A DNA stretch of 64,000 nucleotides from Pinguiococcus pyrenoidosus (Eukaryota; Sar; Pinguiophyceae; Pinguiochrysidales; Pinguiochrysidaceae), in the NCBI GenBank assembly GCA_019677205.1, contig JAAMXY010004285.1:1-64000 (forward strand). Reading direction: 5' to 3'. A program made the translations under genes and the position numbers. Position 1 is the stretch's first letter, and each line of letters starts with the position of its first letter. The notes below the pieces were generated by a model that was given only the letters and a program-made list of their open reading frames with translations, made no database searches and was not told the origin of the DNA. This document shows positions 24,691 to 33,729 of the stretch, piece after piece.

Positions 24691-24961
24691 ACAGTCTGCT
24701 CGTGCCTCCAGTCAGCTCTGCTAAAAATCCTCTGAGAAAAGAATCCTCCAAATCCCTCCAGGAAAGCGACATTCAGGATGGATGCGTGCTTTGAAGGATG
24801 TACGTGACGAGGCCCCGCCCCCCGCCCCAGCAGTCGAAGAAGCCAGCTGGCAGGGCCCAACCCAAAGCAAGGGAAGAACAAGAGGACAAGAGGACAAAAG
24901 AGAACGAAAGAGCTCGAGGCGAGAACCTCAGGTGCAAGGACTGCTTGCAAAGAAGGATCGA

Positions 24962-27160
24962 CTACTTTCGCTCGTCTCGGCCTGTGAGTGCACGGCCACG
25001 CGCTTCCTGCTGGATTTGTACCAGGCGCGACAACTCCTCTTCCTTCTGGCGGTTCTCCCGCCGTAGGTGCTCCACCTCTCGCAGCTTCTGGTCGAGCGTC
25101 TGAATCTGCTGCAGATGAAGGTGTGCGAGGCGCGTCTCCTCATTCTTCAGGAGCTCGTGCTTCATCTTTCGAGCGAGTGCGATTCGCATCGCGTTGCGCT
25201 GCTCAGATTCCTGCGAAGAGCGGATGAGAGGGTCAGAAAAAGTTCTGCTGGGAAGGCTGGGAAGGCTGCATGGGCCATTCATTCATTCCCCCAAAAAGGG
25301 ACGACGGGACGGACCTGCTTGCTGTCCTGATTCGAGCGGTCCGCTGGCGTGCCCGGCTGTGGATGAAACTTCGGAAGAGGCACAGGAGCTTCCGCAGGCA
25401 GGGATTTCTGCTGCGCGCGATGGTCTTCTTCGTACTTGCGCGCCTTCAAATCCCGCTCGTGCTTCTTCTGCGCCACGATCCTATCCCGCTGTGCCCGCAA
25501 GTACGCGGCTCGGCGCTCCATCTCTTCTTTGGATATTCTGGCCTGACGCTGCAGATCTTCCTCCTTCTGCCTGTGCTCCTGCAGCCGCTCCTCGTTGCGG
25601 CGGAAGGTGTCCTCGGCTTCGCGTTTCTTGCGTTCGACTTGCTCTTCGATGAGCTCCATCTTCGGTTCAATCTGAGCCTTGGGCAGCACGGTGCTCTGCT
25701 GCAGCGGCTTCACGCTTTGGCCGTCCGCCTGCTTCGCTGGCAGATGTGGTTCTTGCTGCTTTCCTAGCGGCATACTGGCCTCCTGATCGAGCGTCCCAGT
25801 TGGCGCCACCAGGTCGCTCTCGGCGGTCGTCCGCTGGGAAACCTTGCCCTCCTCCTTCCTTGCGCTCGCAGCTTCCGCGGCTTTCCGATCCACGCTATCA
25901 ACGGCCACGGCTTTGCCTTCGCCGCGAAGAGTGGCTTTGGCTCTGGCTCTGGCTTCGGCGTTAGTTGCTGCACCCGGGTCTTTGGACATCGCCTGCTCTT
26001 GCGATGCCTTCTGCTGTGCGACAGGGGGCATTTGCTGCAGGCCGGCCCGCTCATCGCCGGCCTTGGCTTCCGCCTCTTCGCGAGCGAGCCTCAGACGTTC
26101 CTCCTCCAATGCCAAGGATATCGCGAGGACCTTCTCAAGCTCCATCTGCTCCATGTGCTCTTGGCGATGCATAAGCTCCATTTCCAACAGCGACGCACTG
26201 ACTGCTTGCGCGAGCTCCTCCTCTTCCGCCTTCTCCGCGGCTGTCAACTCGCGTTCGTGATCCAAGGCGTCTCTCTTGCTCGCTGCCTCCACCTCTTTGA
26301 GCGCATCGTCTACCCGCTCGTTCACCTGTAAAGATTTTCGTATCACGTGAGCGGCTGCCATACCAGCGGCCCCCATCCCCAGCCCGGTCCGTTCGCTCCG
26401 CTCCGCTCGGCTTGGCTTGGCCCGCAGCGCAGCCATGTCCCAATCCTCTCACCTTTGTGGCCGCCTTTCTGCTTTTGTCCTCCTTCGCAGAGCCTTTCGG
26501 CGATGCATCCCTCGCCGGCTTCTCATCGCTTGCTTCGCTGGGCTTGGTCTGCCTCTGTGTCGACTGCAGGTTCTTGATGGCCTCGAGTTCCAGCTCAATG
26601 TTGCGGCGCACCATGAGAGTCTTGAAGGCGACAAAGTCATCCAGCGCGACCAGCTGCTCGAAGGCTTGCTTGTTCACGTCTCGCCCGAGTCGGCTATCTT
26701 CGCAGGCTTTCACGAAGGCTTCCGGGGACAGATCGACCTCCGTCAGCATCTGATGCAGCAGCGCTTCCACGCGCTCTCGAAACTGGACGTAGACGTCCCA
26801 GTGCTCCAGCTTGTTCTCCTCCTCCGTGTCGAAGATCACGCAGTGCTCGTCTGTCAATCAACCACAAGCAACGGTGCAATAAGAAGATGATTCTAGGGCG
26901 TTGTAGATTCTACAACTCCTTCTCGAAGGGCTCCAGACAACATCTTTGATGCAGTGTTTTTGCAGCGGCCGCCGCTGCAGCTATCAGGGCTCGGCCGCTG
27001 CTGCCTGGGTGCAGGCAGTTTCACAGCTGCAGCAAGCAGAGATTCCTCCTTTCCCAAGCTTACCAACGAAGTTCATGATGTTTGCCTCCCAAATGGGAGA
27101 GTGCAAGACCGTGAGGACATAGTCGAAGATCCAATCCTTCGATTCGTCCCGATTGCCCAT
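24962..27160 (-). CDS. CFAP36: Cilia- and flagella-associated protein 36 (BART-domain protein), 4 exons, about 584 aa
   Basis: Model: exons 27160-27064, 26850-26453, 26325-25315 and 25210-24962, with introns of 213, 127 and 104 nt and all phases consistent. Exon 1 begins MGNRDESKDWIFDYVL and reads into NFV/DEHCVIFDTEEENKL; this is the N-terminal BART domain of CFAP36 (CCDC104/BARTL1), which binds ARL3-type GTPases. The domain continues to about residue 115 (VALDDFVAFKTLMVRRNIELE). The remainder is charged, with long coiled coils (residues about 170-260 and 400-584) rich in E/K/R/Q. It is longer than the human protein (about 340 aa) because of an Ala/Glu/Lys-rich middle. It likely acts in or near the cilium. 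The head-to-head neighbour is PEX1. Confidence 0.87.
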
Positions 27161-27631
27161 CTTCTCTACACTTCCGCACGCGAATCGCTTCTAGGGCGTC
27201 GCAACGCTAGCCTATCGGTCGTTGAGTCAGTAGAAGACTGTGCGGACTGGCCACAACGCGGACGAAAGGGCAAAGGAGGCACCAAAGGGCTCTTGTTCTG
27301 TCGTCGAAGAAACGAGAAAACGACACGCAGGATTTTCGAAAATGAATATTTGAATATTTTAAAAATATCAGCGGATGGGCGTGGTACGAATGCTGAGTGT
27401 CTCAATACTTGCAATTTATTTTCTGCTTTGAAACGTCTCAAGGAACAAGGAAGGATGAGGATCCCGGATCGCTTTGGAGCGCAAAATATTCCATTTCGAT
27501 CTTGTCTTCGTCGCGATTTTGTGCGTACCTCCGGGCTTCAGGCTTCGGGCTTCGGGCTTCGGGCTTGGCGCCTCACGTCTCGGTGGAAAATGCCGCTACA
27601 CCGAAAGGCCGCCGGCGAATTGTAGATAGCA
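27161..27631. other. Shared promoter region of CFAP36 (-) and PEX1 (+)
   Basis: A 471-bp divergent intergenic stretch. It has an AT-rich patch at about 27320-27440 (aatatttgaatatttt) in otherwise GC-rich DNA and a GGGCTTC tandem repeat at 27532-27567. No gene was seen. Confidence 0.5.
27532..27567. repeat. 7-bp tandem repeat (GGGCTTC)
   Basis: About five copies of GGGCTTC/AGGCTTC, 65 bp upstream of the PEX1 ATG. Confidence 0.75.
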
Positions 27632-28750
27632 ATGGAGTCTGTGACTCTGCCGTTGCAGGAGTCTCGAGCAGGCCACTGCTTTGCCAAGCTCCCAAGACGG
27701 GCCTTGGCCCTCCTGGGTACGCCACAAGCCTGAACGTAGTTCGGTCGGTTGCTTTCGTCGCTTAGGAATTCTGCGTGTATCAACTCTTCGTAGGCGCAAC
27801 GCCCGCCACGAGACACTTGGTACTCCTGGTGGAGAGCTTAGACGGCCTTGCGAGCGTCGTCGTGAGCTGGAATGGCCATGTGTCGTATTCAAACGCCATG
27901 GAGCTTTCTGCTGCGTTTCTACAGCTGAATGGCCTGGAAGATGCAATCCGGGTGCTGGTGCAGAGGGTAGATCTGGTCCCGACCGCTCGCCGGGTAGCGG
28001 TGGAGCCCCTGGACTTTGCGGACTGGGACGTGATCACGGCGAATGCGGCGCTTCTCGAAAGCCGAATTCTGCAGCAGATCAGCGTTGTCGAGCGGGGCCA
28101 ACGCTTCCCCGTCTGGGTGAACAAGACGTCGCTCCGGATAAAAGTCACGAGCATCGAGGGGGTTTCTGAGCATGCGGAGCGGCAAGTCGCGCGACTTAGC
28201 GCGCAGGCAGAGTTGATTGTCGCGCCCAGAATCCGCCCGAAGAGCGAAGCCGGAAGGGGAGAAGAGCGGACGCGAGAGGCAATCTTGAGGGTCTGGCCGA
28301 ATGCGCTGGATGAGGAAAGAGCATCGTTCCGGATGGAAGAGACGTTTGAGGCGTGGGTGGCCCCGAGCGACATACGAGGGTGGGGAAAGGAGCCAACCGC
28401 AGGGCCTCAAGGCCTAGTTCAAATACAGGGCCTAGTTCAAATACAAGGAGCACATGGCACAGAGCGCCCTGCCCACGTCCTGCGCCTCGTGGCAAGCACC
28501 AAGGTAGCAGCTGGACACGTCGTGCTTCCCTGCCCCGTGCGATGGCGGCTGAAGATAAGGGACTACGACCACGTCAAAGTGCAATGGCTTCGATCGGGCA
28601 CCCGAAGGGCGTACCGCGCTGCCATGACGTTGGCACCGGTCGAATGGCACGGATTGCCGCCAAAGGCGATGAGGCCTTTCGCGGCCGAGCTACGGAAGAA
28701 TAGAAACGCGCCGTCATCATCATCATCAGCAGCAACAACAAGAACAACAA

Positions 28751-28796
<46 letters not shown>

Positions 28797-28811
28797 AGCA
28801 ACAGCAACAGC

Positions 28812-28858
<47 letters not shown>

Positions 28859-31050
28859 CCTCTGCAACAGCCGCGGAAGACGTGGAAGCCATCCTCCGAG
28901 AGGCAATGAGCTCAATGCTGCGGAGGGAGGCTATCGGAGTGCCCTTCACCTCTGGGATGCTCCTCGTTTTTCCAGGTCGCGGTGCCTTTGAGCTGCGCTT
29001 CCATGAGCTTGGAGCGCTCGACGAGGACGAAGCGCCACCGCTCTACATCCTCTCCAAGAGCGACGAGGTTCCGTCATGTCCGATTCGAGTCTGCATGGAC
29101 AGGCAAGCAAAATGGGTGGCGCCACCGCCGCGTGGCTTTCCCGGGTGCTCGTCGTTGGTGTGCTCGAGAATCGTCCTAGAAGCGATCTGCGGCCACCTCG
29201 CCCCGGTTCTCTTCCGCGCCGCGCAAAGGATGCGGATGGGCCTCGTTCCCACGGATCTTCATCGCCCTTGTGCTGCCTTGCCTCCGAGCCCCGTGCTCCT
29301 GACAGGGCCAATCGGAATCGGAAAGACCGTGCTTCTGGAACAGCTGGCTGCGAGAATATCCGATGGACGATCCGCGGCGCGATGCGGGGTGAAGGTCATC
29401 CTGATCCGATGTCGCGATCTGGTCCAGTCCATGAAGCTCCGAGAGCTCGTCCAGGAAATCCGCGACGCGCTGCAGTCGGCGTGGGAGAGAGCACCGTCGT
29501 TGGTCATCCTTGACGACCTGCACATGATCGCGCCGAATCCAAATGCGGAAATGACGCCAGACCTCAACGCCCAAGGCGCCGTCCAGTCATCACTCATCGC
29601 CCGGGAGCTTGCTGCCGCGCTGGAGCAAGTCTGGCAAAGCTCAAGGGCATCCTGGGAAGCAGCCGCTGGGCAGGCAAGGGCCACTGTGAGGGGCTCTTCC
29701 TCTGATGACGGCGATGCCATCGAGAATCTGGAGCGGCTCGCGAGTGCTGCGAGCGTTGGGGTCCTGGCAAGTTCCGCGCAAGCGGAGTCGCTGAATCCGA
29801 TCCTCCTCCAGCGACTTCCATGGCTCTTCCAGCGAGTGGTGGAGCATCCGCTGCCGGACGCTGCAGAGCGCACGCAGATGCTGTCGCAGCTTCTGTCTGC
29901 AACCAGCGCAGAGGACAGCCCTGCGGAGGAGCTTCATCTGCAGCGCTTCAGTCGCCGCATGGAAGGCTTCAGCCCATCCGATCTGGATCTGGTGGCCAAG
30001 CGTGCGCTTGTCAACGCTTCTGTGCGACCCCAGAGGCAGTTGTGCATTGCCGATGTCGACCTGGAGGAGGCGCTGCGCGACTTTGTGCCGTCGTCTCTTC
30101 GGGCCGCGCAGATCACGTCAAGCAGTACGACCTGGGCTGACGTCGGCGGCTACACCGATATCAAGGACACCTTGATCAACATCTTCACGCTGCCCAACAA
30201 ATTCCCTCGCATCCACAAGCTGGCAGGGTCTCGGCTGCTCAGCGGGGTGCTTCTCTACGGACCTCCGGGGTGCGGCAAGAGCCTCCTAGCAAGTGCGGTC
30301 GGTGGCAGCGCTGGTCTGAACACCATCATAGTCCGGGGTCCCGAGCTGCTGGACAAGTACATAGGTCAGTCGGAAGCGTCTGTGCGGACCCTCTTTAGCC
30401 GCGCGTCGAGCGCCAAGCCTTCTCTGATCTTCTTTGACGAGTTCGAGGCACTCGCACCGAAGCGCGGCACGGACAGCACGGGGGTCACCGATCGCGTGGT
30501 GAATCAATTGCTCACGTTTCTTGATGGTGTGGAGGCAGACAGTCGCGCGGGGGTGTACGTGCTCGCCGCGAGCAGCCGTCCCGACCTCATCGACCCCGCT
30601 CTTCTGCGTCCTGGCCGGCTGGACAAGCTCCTGTACGTGGGATACCCAAAGTGGCAGGATCGTCGAGATATTCTGGAGACGGAGATGCGTCGACGCGACG
30701 CCTTCGCGCCTGAGGAGGCCGAGATGCAGGCCGTCATTGCCGCGCTAGCAAAGGAGGAGGAGGCCGCGCACTTCACCGCGGCAGATCTCGTGTCCATGCT
30801 GAATGCGTCGGAGCTGGTGGCTGCGAAGCGCTGGCTGCGCGAGGGCGGGGAAACCAAGGCAAACGCGGCCCCGCCTCGAGTGCGACCTGAGGATCTGGTC
30901 GACGCCTTCTCCGGGACGCGGCCGTCCCTGGGTCCACTTGACCGACAGAAATTCGAGGACGTCTACCAAGCCTTTGGTGGTCTCCGTGAGACATCGTTTG
31001 AATCCGCTCCGTCCACTGACGTCGGTCGGGCTCGCGTGTCGCTGAAGTGA
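27632..31050 (+). CDS. PEX1: Peroxisomal AAA+ ATPase PEX1 (2 exons, about 1,113 aa)
   Basis: Exon 1 is 27632-27716 and exon 2 is 27794-31050, joined in phase 1 (intron GTACGC...TAG, 77 nt). Exon 1 supplies the PEX1 N-terminal strand (HCFAKLPRRALALL). The PEX1 N-domain continues with EPLDFADWDVI and RFPVWVNKTSLRIKV. D1 has a Walker A GPIGIGKT (about residue 530) and a Walker B VILDDLH (about 597). D2 is the active ring: GPPGCGKS (about 850), IFFDEFEALAPKRG (about 905) and the second region of homology SSRPDLIDPALLRPGRLDK (about 954). PEX1 with PEX6 extracts ubiquitinated PEX5 from the peroxisome membrane. The linker carries a long Ser/Ala/Thr tract encoded by a trinucleotide array (28714-28859) and an 18-bp duplication (28411-28446). 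The 3' end converges on the hydroxyacyl-CoA dehydrogenase gene. Confidence 0.93.
28411..28446. repeat. Coding 18-bp direct duplication in PEX1
   Basis: GGCCTAGTTCAAATACAG occurs twice in tandem (one mismatch) and encodes GLVQIQ twice, in frame. Confidence 0.9.
28714..28859. repeat. Coding trinucleotide array (TCA/GCA/ACA) in PEX1
   Basis: About 146 bp of CAT/CAG/CAA-type repeats. In the PEX1 frame it reads TCA, GCA and ACA, giving a Ser-Ala-Thr tract that ends in about 16 Thr. One base away the same DNA would encode polyglutamine. Confidence 0.92.
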
Positions 31051-31239
31051 CGATGAGAAGCGGATGGACAAGAAGGAACAAAGCAACGGCGACGGACGAG
31101 ACAAACGCCTCGCGAGGACAAGCGTGGTGCCTTCCCGACGAGCAGAAGCGTTTGGTGGAGATGCTGGAGACTTTATGCAGTTCCAGACAAAGGATCCTAC
31201 ACCCTCTTTTTTTATGGCTTCGCCTTCCACCGTCACCGC

Positions 31240-32237
31240 CTACAGTCGCTTCATTCCGTCCCACTTGAAGAACCCTTCGCCCGTCTTCCTGCCCAGCTTC
31301 CCTTCTGCAACCTTGTCCTTGAGGCACTGGGGCACGAAAAATGCAGGCTCCTCGGGATATCGGTCGACCCATCCCTCAAGAATGAACTTGCAGGTGTCCA
31401 GCCCCACGTAGTCTGCCAGGGTCAAAGGACCCATCGGGTGCCCAGCGCCCAGCTGCATCGCCGTGTCGATGTCCTCCTTGGAGGCATGGCCCCGTTCGAG
31501 CATCATCATCGCCTGAAGGATGTGCAACCCATGAATGAGGTGAGTATGGCACGCCCAGCTACACAGATCAGACGCCGAAAGCGCAAGAGCACCTGCGCCA
31601 GGGCCGGGACCAACAGCCTGTTGACGATGAAGCCCGGCGTGTCCACGCAAGTGACCGGCGTCTTGTTGATGTCCCGAACGAACTGCACCATCATCTCAAA
31701 ATCCGCCGGATCCGTTTCGGGCAGCTTGACCACCTCGACAAGCCGCATGATCTGCACGGGATTGAAAAAGTGCAGGCCGATGGTTTTCTGCGGCCTCCCC
31801 GACGCCTCGGCGATGGCTTGGATGGGCAAGCTACTGGTGTTGCTGCAGAGCAGCGTCTCGGGCTTGCAGAGGGCGTGCAGCTCCTGGTACAGCGGTGTCT
31901 TGACGGCCATGTCCTCTACGACCGCCTCGATGACCACGTCGCAGTCGTGGAGAGCCCCTCGGTCGGTGCTGTAGCTGATGCGAGCTTTGGTCTCTTGGCT
32001 CCGCTGCTCTTTCTCCGCCAGGCTGTCGGGCTGCTTCTTCGCGGCGGTTTTGAGGATCTTTTGGAGAGACTCGTCGATGCGCTGCTGACCCAGCTCCAAG
32101 CTTTTCTGGCTGCTCTCCACCCCCACCACCTCGAAGCCCTCCCAAGCCACTGTCTGCGCGATGCCATGGCCCATGAGGCCCAGGCCCACCACGCCCACCT
32201 TCTTCACGCTACCCAACACCACGCGACTGCGCAGCAT
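31240..32237 (-). CDS. 3-hydroxyacyl-CoA dehydrogenase, NAD-binding (2 exons, 305 aa)
   Basis: Exon 1 is 32237-31593 and exon 2 is 31512-31240, phase 0, with an 80-nt intron (GTGCTC...TTCAG). The join restores [18 protein letters not shown]. The Rossmann motif GLGLMGHG is at about 18-25. The catalytic His is in GLHFFNP (H156), and the C-terminal domain carries [24 protein letters not shown]. The enzyme oxidises 3-hydroxyacyl-CoA in beta-oxidation (or acts on 3-hydroxybutyryl-CoA). The N-terminus [13 protein letters not shown] is short and basic, possibly a mitochondrial signal. The C-terminus KRL is only a weak match to the peroxisomal PTS1 consensus. It converges with PEX1 and is head-to-head with the DnaJ gene. 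Confidence 0.93.
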
Positions 32238-32736
32238 GGCGGCGCAACGTCAAAGAAGATATGGTACAATCGAGGGAAATCGCAGAGAAGATGTTTGGAA
32301 ACGGAAAGAGCGAGAACGAGAGAAGGTGATGCGCCTTTTGCGGAGGATTTTGAAGATCTTTTCCGTCGCGATGCGGCCCTCCTTGCGCAAGGGTCGTTGC
32401 AGCTATACCAGCGGGCGTAACTAGTCCGAAAGACTTGCATGGAATTCTCTAAACTTAATTTTAAACTTTGAATGCTCCTGATGGTGATAATATGGTGATA
32501 CAGATTTCAGGTTACGCTAACCGCTGTGGATTCCGACGAAACGCCCGAACGTTCCGCTGACCCCAGTCATTCTCATGCATCGGGATTGGCCACGCAATAC
32601 GAAAAGCAAATATTCAAAAGTTTTTATATTGATATAATATATACAAATAATAATCTAAACATCAGAATTTTGCGGCCAAAGGCATGATGACGCGACGAGG
32701 TGGCAAGGGGGCGTCGGGTTGAGCTCGAGCGCCGCC
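32238..32736. other. Shared promoter region of the dehydrogenase (-) and DnaJ (+) genes
   Basis: A 499-bp divergent intergenic stretch with two AT-rich patches (about 32440-32510 and 32595-32680) and an inverted CCAAT box at 32584-32589. No gene was seen. Confidence 0.5.
32583..32590 (-). promoter_or_regulatory. CCAAT box candidate (GGCCAATCC on the minus strand)
   Basis: An inverted CCAAT core lies 148 bp upstream of the DnaJ ATG, next to an AT-rich patch. Confidence 0.35.
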
Positions 32737-33290
32737 ATGCCTTCCGATTCGCACTACGCACTGCTGGGGCTGAGTGACAATGCCAGTCCGGAGGACATCA
32801 AGAAGGCGTATCGGGCCGTGGCGCTGAAGTACCACCCCGATGTGGACTCGTCTCCGTCCGCCGAAGAGCACTTCAGGAAAGCCACGGAGGCCTACAAAGT
32901 GCTGATGGACCAGAGCAAGAGGACCTCGTATGACGCGCAGCTCAAGCACGATGTGCCAGACCTCCACACCTACGACTACAGCCAGACGGCGCGAGCGTCC
33001 GGCAGCTTCAACTCGGCGCGAGAGACCATGAGCAACACGCAGACGAGAATGCAATGGGACCAGCAGAATAGATACCGAAGTGCAAAGTACGGGCCAATGC
33101 CAATCAATCCAGCGGAAATAGGACACTAAGCTGCAGGCATCGCAGGTGGAATCGGATGAGCTTAGCGGAGAAGAAACTCTTCAGAAGAGCCCCTGTCAAT
33201 GGAGCTGGCAGCTCGCTCGCGGCCTTCCTGATCATACCAGCTGCGGCTGGGATCATGTGGGCGGGCTTTAGATCCAGTGGCACCGAGTGA
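32737..33290 (+). CDS. Small J-domain (DnaJ/Hsp40) protein; ends at 33129 unspliced, or at 33290 if a 59-nt intron is removed
   Basis: ATG at 32737 starts the J domain (SHYALLGLSDNASPEDIKKAY) with the HPD motif at residues 33-35, so it should stimulate an Hsp70 ATPase. Read straight through, the protein is 130 aa and stops at 33127-33129. An alternative removes 33087-33145 (GTACGG...CGCAG). It joins in phase 2 and replaces the last 14 residues with a 47-residue tail holding one hydrophobic segment (SLAAFLIIPAAAGIMWAGF). That 164-aa product would be a tail-anchored J-protein. The donor fits the GTAC pattern common in this window. The J domain is certain, but the C-terminus is undecided. Confidence 0.8.
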
Positions 33291-33729
33291 ACGACCGAGT
33301 GGAAAAGATGGTACGTTATCTAGTTGCCTTTTGTGGGTGCCTTTTCTGGGTGCCCGTTCTGGGTGCCCGTTCTGGGTGTCAGGGATGCGCCGTAGCCATA
33401 CTTACTGTAGTACTCCCTTCGCCAGCAGGCGAGAGCCGGCAAGCAAAATGTTGAGATCAGTTTTGCGTGGAGGACCTAAATTTTGCTCTCGGCAGTGGCT
33501 GGAGAGGAGTAATGCGTCAATAAGCGCCTTATTACGCCAGCGTCCACGGCTTTGTGCGCTCTCTCGTAGTCTCTTCCTATAGTTGCGACTCTCGAGCGAT
33601 TCCTGTTCTTGTTCGCCGAACAGTCCTGCAGAGATGCTACAGCTCTCTTAACTTCTCAAAAACGACGTGGAGCATCGTGTTCCTCCACTTTGAATCGCGA
33701 AAAGTTCGCGAAACGTGCGCTGTCTGCGG
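33291..33729. other. Intergenic region between the DnaJ and aminotransferase 3' ends
   Basis: About 440 bp. It contains a 13-bp tandem repeat (33340-33380) and otherwise nothing recognised. Confidence 0.5.
33340..33380. repeat. 13-bp tandem repeat (TTCTGGGTGCCCG)
   Basis: Three copies of TTCTGGGTGCCCG/TTCTGGGTGTC, preceded by a degenerate copy. It is noncoding. Confidence 0.8.

Larger units (their letters stand above)
23899..24961. other. Intergenic region between CFAP36 3' end and the mysterin-like gene
   Basis: About 1.06 kb. It contains two tandem-repeat tracts (24384-24466 and 24648-24690). An 82-codon frame on the minus strand at 24157-23909 (begins MFDMGINDRGILLEIV) has weak coding character and could be a further 5' exon. 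An inverted CCAAT (gattgg) lies near 24099. Nothing else was recognised. Confidence 0.45.

Noticed and set aside
24258-24950. Minus-strand frame of 230 codons with hydrophobic start
   Set aside because: It is made largely of tandem repeats (24384-24466, 24648-24690). It is Cys/Trp-rich and repetitive, with no coding signature.
27775-27793. GTG at 27775 as the PEX1 start
   Set aside because: An upstream ATG exon (27632-27716) splices in phase at 27794 and supplies the missing N-terminal PEX1 strand (HCFAKLPRRA).
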